The notes under the pieces: generated by a model
Database searches by the model: none
Seen by the model: only the letters and a program-made list of their open reading frames with translations
What the model was told of the DNA's origin: nothing
Part shown: positions 8,640-17,292 of the stretch, one piece after another
Layout of the letters: every line of letters starts with the position of its first letter
Numbering within the stretch: position 1 is the first letter of the stretch
NCBI RefSeq assembly: GCF_022179325.1
Contig: NZ_BPQQ01000060.1
Span: forward strand, 1-64,000
Direction: 5' to 3'
Length of the DNA: 64,000 nt
Source of the DNA: Methylobacterium isbiliense
GTDB lineage: Bacteria; Pseudomonadota; Alphaproteobacteria; Rhizobiales; Beijerinckiaceae
Translations under genes and position numbers: made by a program

Positions 8640-8653
8640 TTGATGTGAATCAA
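8640..8653 (-). promoter_or_regulatory. FixK/FNR box of the ccoNOQP promoter
   Basis: TTGATGTGAATCAA is a perfect TTGAT-N4-ATCAA anaerobox. It lies 67 bp upstream of the ccoN start. If centred near -41 as in known class II FixK promoters, transcription would begin near 8605 and leave a leader of about 33 nt. This predicts induction at low oxygen by a FixK/FNR-family activator encoded elsewhere. Confidence 0.8.
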
Positions 8654-8813
8654 CCCGAGCCAAAGCGGGGAGGAGCGGCGGCCGGTTCGTCGCGGATCCG
8701 CCCGGCCCCGGCGGCTCTGCCGGTCGAGGCTCCAATGGCGATGCCGAGGCGGCCTGCGCAACCTCCGGCATCGGGACCGGCCCCGCGCCGCCGGAACCCG
8801 AGCGGCTCGCGCC

Positions 8814-9338
8814 TCAGTCGAGCTCGGCGTGGCCTCGGCGGTGGTCGTGGCCGGTGATCACGCGCCGCAGGAGGCGGATGAGAAGCTCCTGCTCAGAGGC
8901 GCTGAGAGCGGCGACCGTCAGGGCGTGGGCCTCCCGGGCCGCACTCTCCATCGCGGCGTGAAGGCGCTCGCCCTCCGGCGTCAGGCGGCAGACCTGGGCG
9001 CGCCGGTCCGCCGTCGAGGTCGAGCGGCTGACGAGCCCGCGGGCCGCGAGCCGCTTCAGGGCCCCGGTCGTCGTCGTCCGGTCAAGCGCGACCGCATGGG
9101 CGAGCGTCGTCTGGTCGGCCTCTCGAAGATCCCGCAGCATCGACAGCAGGCTGTACTGCAGTGGCGTGATGCGGAATTCGGCACACCGCTCCGAAAACAG
9201 GCTGACGTGGATCTGATGCATCCGGCGCGCGAGGAAACCGGGCCGCTCCGCGAGCGGCCAGGCCGCGTTGCTGCCCGCCTCCTCCCCCGTCGGGCCGGGC
9301 AGGCCGGCGGCTGAACCCTCCTCCATCCCCTTCTCCAT
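8814..9338 (-). CDS. MarR-family transcriptional regulator
   Basis: A winged-helix MarR-family DNA-binding protein, 174 residues from the chosen ATG at 9338. The core runs from LARRMHQIHVSLFSERCAEF through the recognition region TTLAHAVALDRTTTTGALKRLAARGLVSRS and the wing STADRRAQVCRLT. The frame is open to 9389, but the start at 9338 follows GGAAG and avoids the inverted repeat at 9380-9405; a Met four codons in (9326) has GGAGAAGG and is also possible. It is divergent from the amidohydrolase/Mo-hydroxylase operon and is the likely ligand-responsive repressor of that operon. The ligand is unknown. Confidence 0.85.
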   Translation of the reverse strand: MEKGMEEGSAAGLPGPTGEEAGSNAAWPLAERPGFLARRMHQIHVSLFSERCAEFRITPLQYSLLSMLRDLREADQTTLAHAVALDRTTTTGALKRLAARGLVSRSTSTADRRAQVCRLTPEGERLHAAMESAAREAHALTVAALSASEQELLIRLLRRVITGHDHRRGHAELD

Positions 9339-9379
9339 AGAACGCTTCCAGAGCTTGGCACGCCACATGCAGGGCGAGA

Positions 9380-9405
9380 TGCGAAGCATGCTGCGCTTTT
9401 TCGCA
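9380..9405. promoter_or_regulatory. Candidate MarR operator in divergent promoter
   Basis: TGCGAA (9380-9385) and TTCGCA (9400-9405) are perfect inverted arms spaced by 14 bp, with a GCATGC palindrome between. The site lies in the 112-bp gap between marR and the amidohydrolase gene, where autoregulated MarR proteins usually bind. Binding is inferred only from position and symmetry. Confidence 0.4.
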
Positions 9406-9450
9406 CGAACCGGGCCGGACCGAACCGGCCGCGATCACGAGGTCGAGGGA

Positions 9451-10725
9451 ATGGACAATCGTCGCTACGATCTGCTCCTGCGCGGCGGGCGCGTCATCTG
9501 CCCCGCCTCCCGCATCGACGGCATCCGCGACGTGGCGGTGCGCGACGGGCGCATCGCGGCGGTCGAGGAGGCGATCCTGCCCTCCGCCGCCGCCGAGGTG
9601 ATCGACGTTTCGGGCAAGCTCGTGCTGCCCGGCATGATCGACACCCACGCGCACGTCTACCAGTACGTCACCGGCCGCTTCGGCCTGAACCCCGACATGG
9701 TCGGCGTGCGCTCCGGCGTCACCACCGTCGTGGACCAGGGCGGGCCCTCCTGCATGACGCTGCCGGGCTTCCGCCACTTCATCGTGGAGCGATCCGACAC
9801 GCAGGTTCTGGCCTTCCTGTCGGCCTACCTCGTCGGCGGACTCGAAGGGCATTTCTACCCGAACCTCTACAGCCCGGACGGCGTCGACATCGACGCGACG
9901 GTGAAATCGGCGACCGAGAACCGCGACCTCGTGCGCGGCATCAAGGGCCACGCCGAGATCGGCGGCTTCGCCCGCTGGGGCATCAAGGTCATGGAGATGG
10001 CCGCCGAGATCAGCCGGCGGGCGGACCTGCCGCTCTACGTGCATTTCGGCCAGCTCTGGGGCCTGCCGGAATCCGGCGCCAACGGCGAGGACGCCAACAC
10101 CATCATGGAGCGGGTGATCCCGCTCCTGCGCCCCGGCGACGTGCTCGCCCACCCCTTCACCCGCCATCCGGGCGGCTTCATCAACGAGGAGGGCGTGGTC
10201 CACCCCATCATCCGCGCGGCGATGGATGCGGGGCTGAAGGTCGATGTCGGCCACGGCAGCCATTTTTCCTACCGCGTCGCCCGCGCCTCGCTGCCGGCCG
10301 GCGTGATCCCCTACACGCTCGGCGCCGACATGCACGGCTACAACACCGAGGTGCCGAAGCCCGCCGGCACCCCGGACGAGCACCACGACGACGAGAACCA
10401 CCCCTTCCTCGGCCAAGCCCGCTTCAGCCTCACCCAGGCGATGAGTTCGATGATGGCCCTCGGCATCCCCCTGGAGGACGTGGTGCCGATGGTGACCTCG
10501 CACCCGGCCGAGATGCTCCGGATGAGCGACCGGATCGGCGCCTTGACGGTGGGCTTCGCGGCGGACGTGTCGGTGCTGCACGACGACAGCGGCCGCTTCC
10601 TCCTGCGCGACAACGAGGACACGAAGGTGGTGGCCGACCGCCTGCTGCGCCCCGCCTTCTGCCTGCGGGCGGGCAAGCGCTTCGAGGCCGATTCGCCGAT
10701 CCTGCCCCGCGCGATCGCGGCCTGA
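9451..10725 (+). CDS. Amidohydrolase-superfamily metal-dependent hydrolase
   Basis: A 424-residue amidohydrolase (urease/dihydroorotase superfamily), close in form to the amidohydrolase/deacetylase group. Metal ligands visible are the HxH pair in DTHAHV (His66, His68), a likely carboxylated Lys165 in GIKGHAE, His198 in YVHFG, His234 in AHPF and Asp293 in GADMHGY. It would hydrolyse a cyclic or acyl amide; the substrate is not evident. The ATG at 9451 follows AGGTCGAGGGA. It is the first gene of an operon with a molybdenum hydroxylase, a LivKHMGF importer and a Rieske protein, and is opposite the MarR gene, so it probably acts on the same imported compound. Confidence 0.85.
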   Translation: MDNRRYDLLLRGGRVICPASRIDGIRDVAVRDGRIAAVEEAILPSAAAEVIDVSGKLVLPGMIDTHAHVYQYVTGRFGLNPDMVGVRSGVTTVVDQGGPSCMTLPGFRHFIVERSDTQVLAFLSAYLVGGLEGHFYPNLYSPDGVDIDATVKSATENRDLVRGIKGHAEIGGFARWGIKVMEMAAEISRRADLPLYVHFGQLWGLPESGANGEDANTIMERVIPLLRPGDVLAHPFTRHPGGFINEEGVVHPIIRAAMDAGLKVDVGHGSHFSYRVARASLPAGVIPYTLGADMHGYNTEVPKPAGTPDEHHDDENHPFLGQARFSLTQAMSSMMALGIPLEDVVPMVTSHPAEMLRMSDRIGALTVGFAADVSVLHDDSGRFLLRDNEDTKVVADRLLRPAFCLRAGKRFEADSPILPRAIAA

Positions 10726-10733
10726 GGCGGCCC

Positions 10734-13088
10734 GTGAGCGCCGAGGGCGTCGGGGCACGCCTGCCCCGCAAGGAGGACGAGCGCCTGATGCGCGGGCGCG
10801 GCCAGTTCGTCGGCGACATCCGCCTGCCGGGGATGCGGGACGTCGCCTTCGTGCGCAGCCCGCTTGCCCACGCGTGCATCCGCGGCATCCGCGTGCCGGA
10901 AGCCTACCGCGACCGCGTCTTCACGGCGGCCAACCTCGACGGCGTGCAGCCGATCCGCGCGGTCTCGGGGCTCCCCGGCTTCAAGGTCTCCGAGCAGCCG
11001 GTGCTCGCGAGCGGCAAGGTGCGGCAGGTCGGCGAACTCGTGGCGATGTGCGTGGGCGAGACCCGCGCCGAGGCCGAGGACGTCGCGGCCTCCGTGGTCC
11101 TCGACCTCGAGGAACTGCCGGCCGTCCACGACATGCTGGCGGCGCGGGAGCCCGGCTCCGCCCTCGTCCACGAGCATTGGGGCGACAACGTCTTCCTGGA
11201 GACGCTGGTCGACGTCGACATCGCCTCGGCCTTCGACGCGCCGATCAAGGTCAGCCGCACCATCTCGACCGGCCGGCAATGCATGGCGCCGATCGAGGGC
11301 CGCGGCACCGTCGTGCAGCTCGACCACCGCCTCGACCAGCTCGTGGTCCACACCGCGAGCCAGATGCCGCACATCGTGCGCAACGGGCTCTCGGAATGCC
11401 TCGGCGTCGAGCAGGGCCGCATCCGCATCGTCTCGCCGGATGTCGGCGGCGGCTTCGGCTACAAGGCGATCCTGCTCGCGGAGGACGTGGCCCTGTGCTG
11501 GCTCGCCCTGCGCTGCGGCCACCCGGTGCGCTGGCTCGAGGACCGGCGCGAGCACCTCACCGCCAACGCCAATTGCCGCGAGCACCATTACCGCATCACG
11601 GCCTATGCGGAGCGCGACGGCACCCTGCGGGGCATCGACTGCGAGGCGGTGGTCGATTCCGGCGCCTACTCGGCCTACCCGTTCTCGGCCTGCCTGGAGG
11701 CCGCGCAGGTCGCCAGCATCCTGCCCGGCCCCTACGATTTCCCGGCCTATCGCTGCCGCACGTGGTCGGTGGCAACCAACAAGTGCCCGATCCTCCCCTA
11801 CCGGGGCGTCGCCCGCACCGGCGTCTGCTTCGCCCTCGAACTGGTGCTCGACGCGGTCGCCCGCGAGGCGGGCCTCGCGCCGGAGGTCGTGCGCGAAAAA
11901 AACCTCGTGCGGCCCGCGCAGATGCCGTTCGAGAACATCACGAAGAAGCATTTCGACAGCGGCGACTACCCGCAGGCGCTCGCCCGGGCGCTCGCCGCCA
12001 TCGACGTCGCGGCGGTGCGCGCCCGCCAGCGCGGCGGCGAGCCGGACGGCCGCCGGATCGGGCTCGGCCTCGCGGTCTATTGCGAGCAGGCGGCCCACGG
12101 CACCTCCGTGTATTCCGGCTGGGGCATCCCGATGGTGCCGGGCCACGAGCAGGCGAGCGCCCGCCTCACCCCGGACGGGGGCCTGGAACTGCGGATCGGC
12201 GCCCATTCCCACGGCCAGGGCCTGGAGACGACCCTCGCCCAGGTCGCCCACGAGATCCTGGGCGTGCCGGTCGCCCGCACCCGCCTCGTCCACGGCGACA
12301 CGGCGATGTCGCCCTACTCCACGGGCTCCTGGGGCTCGCGCGTCATGGTGATGGCGGGCGGCGCGGTCGCGGCCGCCTGCGAGACCCTGCGCGCGCGCGC
12401 GATCCGGATCGGCGCCCACCTGCTGCAGGCGCGGCCGGAGGAGTGCCGCTTCGAGGCCGGCCACGTGGTGGGGCCCTCGGGGGACGTGCCGCTCGAAGCG
12501 ATCGCCCGCACGTGGTACCGGCGCCCGCAGGATCTCGCGCCCGACGTCGATCCGGGGGGGCTCGAGGTCACCGCCGGCTACAAGCCCGTGCGCGATTCCG
12601 GCACCTTCTCGTACGCCGCCCACGCGGCCGTGGTGGCGGTCGATCCCGACCTCGGGGCGGTGGAGATCCTCGACTACGCCATCGTCGAGGACGGCGGCAC
12701 GCTGGTGAACCCCCTGGTGGTGGACGGCCAGATCTACGGCGGCCTCGCGCAGGGGGTGGGCACCGCCCTCTACGAGGAGATGCGCTTCGACGCCCGCGGC
12801 CAGCCCCTCGCCTCGACGTTCGCCGATTACCTGCTGCCCGGTGCCGCGGAGGTGCCGATGGCGCGCATCGACCACATGGTGACGCCCTCGCCCTACACCC
12901 GCTTCGGCCAGAAGGGCATCGGCGAGGGCGGGGCCATCGCGCCCCCGGCGGCGCTCGCCAACGCGATCAACGACGCGCTGGCGGGCCTCGGCGTCGAGAT
13001 GCTGCGCTCGCCCGTCACCCCGCGGCGGATCGTGGAGGCGGTGTTCGCCGCCCGCGCGGCGCCCGCCCGCGCGAGGGCGGCCGCATGA
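10734..13088 (+). CDS. Molybdenum hydroxylase large subunit (xanthine dehydrogenase family)
   Basis: The 784-residue molybdopterin-binding catalytic subunit of a three-subunit hydroxylase. It has the hammerhead domain at about residues 8-130, the pterin-binding VGGGFGYKAI at 237-246, the substrate-loop motif PYRGVARTG at 355-363 and the C-terminal GIGEGG motif carrying the catalytic glutamate near residue 727. The AYxCSFR active-site loop of true CO dehydrogenase is absent, so this is not a form I CoxL. It begins at GTG, 8 bp after the amidohydrolase, and overlaps the FAD subunit by ATGA. Expected reaction: hydroxylation of a carbon next to nitrogen in an N-heterocycle, or of an aldehyde. Confidence 0.88.
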   Translation: MSAEGVGARLPRKEDERLMRGRGQFVGDIRLPGMRDVAFVRSPLAHACIRGIRVPEAYRDRVFTAANLDGVQPIRAVSGLPGFKVSEQPVLASGKVRQVGELVAMCVGETRAEAEDVAASVVLDLEELPAVHDMLAAREPGSALVHEHWGDNVFLETLVDVDIASAFDAPIKVSRTISTGRQCMAPIEGRGTVVQLDHRLDQLVVHTASQMPHIVRNGLSECLGVEQGRIRIVSPDVGGGFGYKAILLAEDVALCWLALRCGHPVRWLEDRREHLTANANCREHHYRITAYAERDGTLRGIDCEAVVDSGAYSAYPFSACLEAAQVASILPGPYDFPAYRCRTWSVATNKCPILPYRGVARTGVCFALELVLDAVAREAGLAPEVVREKNLVRPAQMPFENITKKHFDSGDYPQALARALAAIDVAAVRARQRGGEPDGRRIGLGLAVYCEQAAHGTSVYSGWGIPMVPGHEQASARLTPDGGLELRIGAHSHGQGLETTLAQVAHEILGVPVARTRLVHGDTAMSPYSTGSWGSRVMVMAGGAVAAACETLRARAIRIGAHLLQARPEECRFEAGHVVGPSGDVPLEAIARTWYRRPQDLAPDVDPGGLEVTAGYKPVRDSGTFSYAAHAAVVAVDPDLGAVEILDYAIVEDGGTLVNPLVVDGQIYGGLAQGVGTALYEEMRFDARGQPLASTFADYLLPGAAEVPMARIDHMVTPSPYTRFGQKGIGEGGAIAPPAALANAINDALAGLGVEMLRSPVTPRRIVEAVFAARAAPARARAAA

Positions 13089-13951
13089 AGCCCGCCGCCT
13101 TCGCCTGGGAGCGCCCGGCCAGCCTCGACGCCCTCCTCGACCGCGTGGCGGATGCGCAGGGCCACGTGAAGCTGATCGCGGGCGGCCAGTCCCTCGGCCC
13201 GATGCTCAATCTGCGCCTCGTCGAGCCGGATCTCGTCCTCGACATCACCGGCGTGCCGGATCTCCGGCAGGCCCGCGTCGAGGGCGATGCGCTGGTGCTC
13301 GGCGCCTGCGTCACCCACGCCGACATCGAGGACGGGCGCGTGCCCGACCTCACCGGGGGCGCCCTGCAGCGGGTCGCCGCGGCGATCGCCTACCGGCCGG
13401 TGCGCAACCGCGGCACGGTCGGCGGCAGCCTCGTCCACGCCGATCCGGCGGCGGATTGGGTGAGCGCGCTGATCGCGCTCGGCGCCGAGGTCGACCTCGC
13501 GCGCCGCGGGGAGCGCCGCCGCCTGCCGGTCGAGCGCTTCGTCACCGGGGCCCTCGACGTGGCGCTGCGGCCCGGCGAGATCCTGCTCGGCGTGCGCGTG
13601 CCGGCGCGGCCCGCGGCCACGGCCTGGGGCTACGTCAAGCACTGCGCCAAGATCGGCGAGTTCGCGCACGCCATCGGCGCCGTGCGGCTCGATCCCGCCG
13701 CCGGCACGGGCCGGGCGGTGATCGGCGCCCTCGAAGGCCCGCCGCTCCTGTTCGCCGATGCCCGCCCGCTCTTCGGCGGGCGCATCGGCCCCGACTTCGC
13801 GGCGCGCTTCGACGGGCAGGCCGCCGACGCCGCCCTGCTTTCGGCCGGCCTCGCGGATGCGGTCGCGCGCCACGTCCACGTCACGGTGCTCGCCCGCGCG
13901 GTGGCGCAGGCCGCCAAGCCCACTCCCCTGCCGCTCCCGGAGGCCGCATGA
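13085..13951 (+). CDS. Molybdenum hydroxylase medium (FAD) subunit
   Basis: The 288-residue FAD-binding subunit of the CoxM/XdhA-FAD type. FAD-contact motifs IAGGQSLGPMLNLRL (residues 35-49) and the TVGGSLVHADPAAD segment near 115-128 are clear, and the C-terminal CO-dehydrogenase flavoprotein domain follows. It passes electrons from the iron-sulfur subunit to an acceptor. The start overlaps the large-subunit stop (ATGA) and its own stop overlaps the next start the same way, so L-M-S are translationally coupled. Confidence 0.9.
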   Translation: MKPAAFAWERPASLDALLDRVADAQGHVKLIAGGQSLGPMLNLRLVEPDLVLDITGVPDLRQARVEGDALVLGACVTHADIEDGRVPDLTGGALQRVAAAIAYRPVRNRGTVGGSLVHADPAADWVSALIALGAEVDLARRGERRRLPVERFVTGALDVALRPGEILLGVRVPARPAATAWGYVKHCAKIGEFAHAIGAVRLDPAAGTGRAVIGALEGPPLLFADARPLFGGRIGPDFAARFDGQAADAALLSAGLADAVARHVHVTVLARAVAQAAKPTPLPLPEAA

Positions 13952-15144
13952 GCGCTGGACTGGCGGAATCCGCCACTGGCCGCATGGCCCTGGCGCTGAC
14001 GGTGAACGGGCGGCTCCACCGGGTCGAGGCGGAGCCGCGCAGCCACCTCGGCGACGTGCTGCGCGAAGGGCTGAACCTCACCGGCACGCATCTCGGCTGC
14101 GAGCACGGGGTCTGCGGCGCCTGCACGGTGCTCCTCGACGGGGAGCCGGCGCGCGCCTGCCTCACCTTCGCGGGCGCCTGCGCGGGCGCCGCCGTGACCA
14201 CGGTCGAGGGGCTCGACGAGGACGAGGTCGCGGCGGAGCTGCGCGCCGCCTTCAACCGCGAGCACGCCCTCCAGTGCGGCTACTGCACCCCCGGCATGCT
14301 GGTGGCGGCGCGCGACCTCGTGCTGCGCCTGCCCGAGGCCGACGAGCGGCGGGTGCGCGTCGGCCTCTCGGGCAATCTCTGCCGCTGCACCGGCTATGCC
14401 GGCATCGTGCGGGCGGTGACGGGCGTGATCGCGGCGCGGCGCGCCCGCGGCATCGGCCCGGAGGCGGGCGCGGCCCGTCCCCTCGGCCCGGTCGGCGCCC
14501 GCCTCGGCGAGGCGGCTGCCGCCTCGCGCCCGCCCGCGACTCCCGCCCGCGCGGCCGCGCCGGCCGCGGTGTCCGACCTCGCCGGGGACTTCGCGCCGGC
14601 CCACCGCTTCGCGCAGGCGATCGACCTCGCCCACCCGCCGGAGGCGGTGTTCGCGCTTCTGAACGACATCGAGGCGGTCGCCGCCTGCCTGCCGGGCGCC
14701 GTGCTCGCCGGCCGCCCGGAGGCCGACACGGTCGAGGGCGGCCTGCAGGTGCGCATCGGGCCGATCCGCGCGACCTTCCGCGGCCGCGCCCGGATCGCGC
14801 GCGACGAGGCAGGCTTGAGCGGGCGGGTGCGCGGGGCCGGCAGCGACGCGGGCGGCCGCTCGGCCACCGAGGGCGAGATCCGCTACCGCGTCTCGCCCGG
14901 CCCGGCGCCCGGCACGGCTCGGGTCGACCTCGACGTCGGCTACACGCTCACCGGACCCCTGGCGCAGTTCGGCCGCCCCGGCCTCGTGCGCGACCTCGCC
15001 GGCCGCATCGCCGCGGAGTTCGCCCGCACCCTCGACGCCCGCCTGTCCGGGGCCGTCGGCCCGGCGCCCGCCGCCCTCGACCCGTTCCGCCTCGCCCTCG
15101 GCCTCCTGCGCGCGCGTCTCGCCGCGTGGCGCGGCCGCGCCTGA
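13948..15144 (+). CDS. Mo-hydroxylase [2Fe-2S] subunit fused to a CoxG-like domain
   Basis: A 398-residue two-part protein. Residues 1-165 are a CoxS-type iron-sulfur subunit with Cys51, 56, 59, 71 (plant ferredoxin type) and Cys110, 113, 145, 147 (CGYC...CRC). After an Ala/Pro-rich linker (about 170-210), residues 214-365 form an SRPBCC-fold domain like CoxG, beginning with an HRFAQAIDLAHPPEAVF-type strand and containing ACLPGA. The end is an amphipathic LALGLLRARLAAWRGRA tail. CoxG is thought to recruit CO dehydrogenase to the membrane and is normally a separate gene, so the fusion is unusual. The start overlaps the FAD gene by ATGA. Confidence 0.88.
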   Translation: MSAGLAESATGRMALALTVNGRLHRVEAEPRSHLGDVLREGLNLTGTHLGCEHGVCGACTVLLDGEPARACLTFAGACAGAAVTTVEGLDEDEVAAELRAAFNREHALQCGYCTPGMLVAARDLVLRLPEADERRVRVGLSGNLCRCTGYAGIVRAVTGVIAARRARGIGPEAGAARPLGPVGARLGEAAAASRPPATPARAAAPAAVSDLAGDFAPAHRFAQAIDLAHPPEAVFALLNDIEAVAACLPGAVLAGRPEADTVEGGLQVRIGPIRATFRGRARIARDEAGLSGRVRGAGSDAGGRSATEGEIRYRVSPGPAPGTARVDLDVGYTLTGPLAQFGRPGLVRDLAGRIAAEFARTLDARLSGAVGPAPAALDPFRLALGLLRARLAAWRGRA

Positions 15145-15180
15145 CCTCACCCCCCGCGTCCACCGACTGGAGACACCCGC

Positions 15181-16329
15181 ATGCGTGGCAGGCTCACCCT
15201 CACCACCGCGATCCTGCTGGCCCTGGCGGCCACGGCCGCGGGGGCGGACACGATCCGCATCGGCGTCAACGAGCCGCTGACCGGGGCCTTCGCGGCGTCG
15301 GGCACCTACGTGGTCAACGGCGCCAAGATCGCCGCCGACGAGATCAACGCCCGGGGCGGCGTGCTCGGCAAGAAGATCGAACTCGTGATCGAGGACAACA
15401 AGAGCAACCCCACCGAGGCGGCGGCGGTCGCCGAGAAACTGATCACCAGCGACAAGACCCCGGTGATGATGGGCGCCTGGGGATCGAGCCTGACGCTCGC
15501 GGTGATGCCCAAGCTCGCCGAGTACGAGGTGCCGATGCTGGTCGAGACCTCGTCGTCGGGCAAGATCACCACTTCGGGCAACCCGTTCGTCTTCCGCATC
15601 TCGCCGCCCTCGGCGCTCGAGGCCGAGACCTTCGCGCCGATGGTGGCCAAGCTCGGCATGAAGAAGGTCGACTTCCTCGTGCTCAACAACGATTTCGGCC
15701 GCGGGGCGGCGGTCGATTTCGGCAAGATGCTGAAGGAGAAGGGCGTCCAGGTCGGGATGACCGAGACCATGGACCAGGGGGCGCAGGACATGAGCGCCCA
15801 GCTCGCCAAGCTGAAGGCCTCCGACAGCGACACGATCATGATCACCAGCGCGGTCGACCAGCTGGTGCTGCTGTTCAAGCAGATGGCGGCGATCGGGCTC
15901 AAGAAGCGCGTCATCACCACCGGCGGCTCGCAGAACCCCGACCAGATCATCGCGCAGGCGGGCTCGGCCGCCGACGGCACCCTGCACCTGACCACCTTCC
16001 TGCCCTGGATCCCCGAGAAGACGCCCGATCCGAAGGCGACCGAGAGCTTCATCGGCGAGTGGAAGAAGCGCGGCTTCCAGTTCGCGGGCGTCACCGAGAG
16101 TTTCCGCGGCTACGACGGCATCCGGGCGATCGCGCACGCGATCGAGAAGGCCGGCAAGGCGGAGCCCGCGGCGATCACCAAGGCGTTCTGGGCGGTGGAT
16201 TTCACCGGGCTCAACGGCCCGATCCGCTTCGCCAAGTCGGGTCCCGCCGGCAAGGAGAGCGGCCAGAGCAGGCCCGACGTCTACCTCATCGAGATCAAGG
16301 ACGGCCGCGTCGTCGTGCCGACGCTGTGA
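15181..16329 (+). CDS. Branched-chain amino acid type ABC binding protein (LivK family)
   Basis: A 382-residue periplasmic binding protein of the LivK/Peripla_BP_6 family with a signal peptide (residues 1-22, ending AGAD). The mature start TIRIGVNEPLTGAFAASGTYVVNGAKIA is typical. It is followed by a 90-bp gap with a stable hairpin and then by both permeases and both ATPases. The whole set follows the Mo-hydroxylase genes by 36 bp, so the ligand is probably the substrate of that enzyme and not leucine. Confidence 0.88.
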   Translation: MRGRLTLTTAILLALAATAAGADTIRIGVNEPLTGAFAASGTYVVNGAKIAADEINARGGVLGKKIELVIEDNKSNPTEAAAVAEKLITSDKTPVMMGAWGSSLTLAVMPKLAEYEVPMLVETSSSGKITTSGNPFVFRISPPSALEAETFAPMVAKLGMKKVDFLVLNNDFGRGAAVDFGKMLKEKGVQVGMTETMDQGAQDMSAQLAKLKASDSDTIMITSAVDQLVLLFKQMAAIGLKKRVITTGGSQNPDQIIAQAGSAADGTLHLTTFLPWIPEKTPDPKATESFIGEWKKRGFQFAGVTESFRGYDGIRAIAHAIEKAGKAEPAAITKAFWAVDFTGLNGPIRFAKSGPAGKESGQSRPDVYLIEIKDGRVVVPTL

Positions 16330-16337
16330 GACGAGGC

Positions 16338-16358
16338 GGGCGGACGCGGCGTCCGCCC
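16338..16358 (+). other. Hairpin after the binding-protein gene
   Basis: GGGCGGAC and GTCCGCCC form a perfect 8-bp stem with a GCGGC loop, 9 bp after the livK stop. Such structures often protect an abundant binding-protein mRNA while reducing permease expression; that role is inferred. Confidence 0.45.
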
Positions 16359-16419
16359 GGCCGACGCCCTCGATCCCGGCCGCTCGGCGGCCGGACCCGC
16401 CCTCCGCGAGAGGCCGCCC

Positions 16420-17292
16420 ATGGACCAGCTGATCCAGCACCTCGTCAACACGCTCGTCCTGGGCGGCACCTACGCGCTCCTCGGGATCGGGCTGACCCTG
16501 ATCTTCGGGATCATGAACGTGGTGAACTTCACCCACGGCGCCCTCTACACGGTGGGCGCCTACCTGATGTACCTCGCCGTGGCGGCGCTGGGGCTGAACT
16601 TCTTCCTGGCGCTGCCGGTGGCGATCCTCGGCGGCCTGCTGTTCGGGGCCGCGATCGAGCTGCTGCTGCTGCGCCCGTTCCGGGGCTCGGACATCGACAC
16701 CACCATGCTGGTGATGATCGGCGCCGGCATCGCCCTGCAATCGGGGACGCTGTGGGTCTTCGGCGGCGTCGCCAAGGCGATCCCCTCCCCGTTCCCCGAG
16801 GCGCCGCTGCAGCTCGGCCCGGTCTCGGTCTCGTGGCTGCGCCTGTTCGTGCTCGGCGCGGCGCTCGGCCTGATCGCGGTCACCTACGTGATGATCAACC
16901 GCACGCGGCTCGGGCTCGCCATGCGGGCGGCCTTCCAGGACGCCGACACGGCGGCGCTGATGGGCGTCAACGTGCGCCTGATCGACACCGCGACCTTCGC
17001 GCTCGGCTCCTCGCTCGCCGCCGCGGCGGGCGCGCTGCTCGGGCCCGTCTACGTGGTGTTCCCGCAGATGGGCGGGCTCGCGGAGGTGAAGGCCTTCGCC
17101 ATCGTGATCCTCGGCGGCCTCGGCAACATCACGGGGGCGGCCATCGGCGGCTTCATCCTGGCGCTCGCGGAGGAACTCGGCGCCGGCTACGTCTCGTCCG
17201 GCTACCGGGACGCGATGGGCTTCCTCATCATCATCGCGGTGCTGCTCTACCGGCCGACCGGCCTGTTCGCGAAGGCGGAGCGCGTCGGATGA
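16420..17292 (+). CDS. Branched-chain type ABC permease LivH
   Basis: A 290-residue inner-membrane permease of the LivH family with about eight helices. It begins MDQLIQHLVNTLVLGGTYALLGIGLTL-like and carries the family stretch GIMNVVNFTHGALYTVGAY near residue 30 and LGGLGNITGAAIGGF near residue 225. It pairs with the LivM gene that it overlaps by ATGA and serves the import system for this catabolic operon. Confidence 0.9.
   Translation: MDQLIQHLVNTLVLGGTYALLGIGLTLIFGIMNVVNFTHGALYTVGAYLMYLAVAALGLNFFLALPVAILGGLLFGAAIELLLLRPFRGSDIDTTMLVMIGAGIALQSGTLWVFGGVAKAIPSPFPEAPLQLGPVSVSWLRLFVLGAALGLIAVTYVMINRTRLGLAMRAAFQDADTAALMGVNVRLIDTATFALGSSLAAAAGALLGPVYVVFPQMGGLAEVKAFAIVILGGLGNITGAAIGGFILALAEELGAGYVSSGYRDAMGFLIIIAVLLYRPTGLFAKAERVG

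Noticed and set aside
10734-15144. Aerobic CO dehydrogenase (coxMSL)
   Set aside because: The large subunit has YRGVART in place of the AYxCSFR loop of form I CoxL, and gene order is L-M-S with a fused CoxG-like domain.
13630-16740. Long minus-strand open frame across the Mo-hydroxylase and livK genes
   Set aside because: The translation is low in complexity and without domains, while the plus strand carries three recognisable genes.
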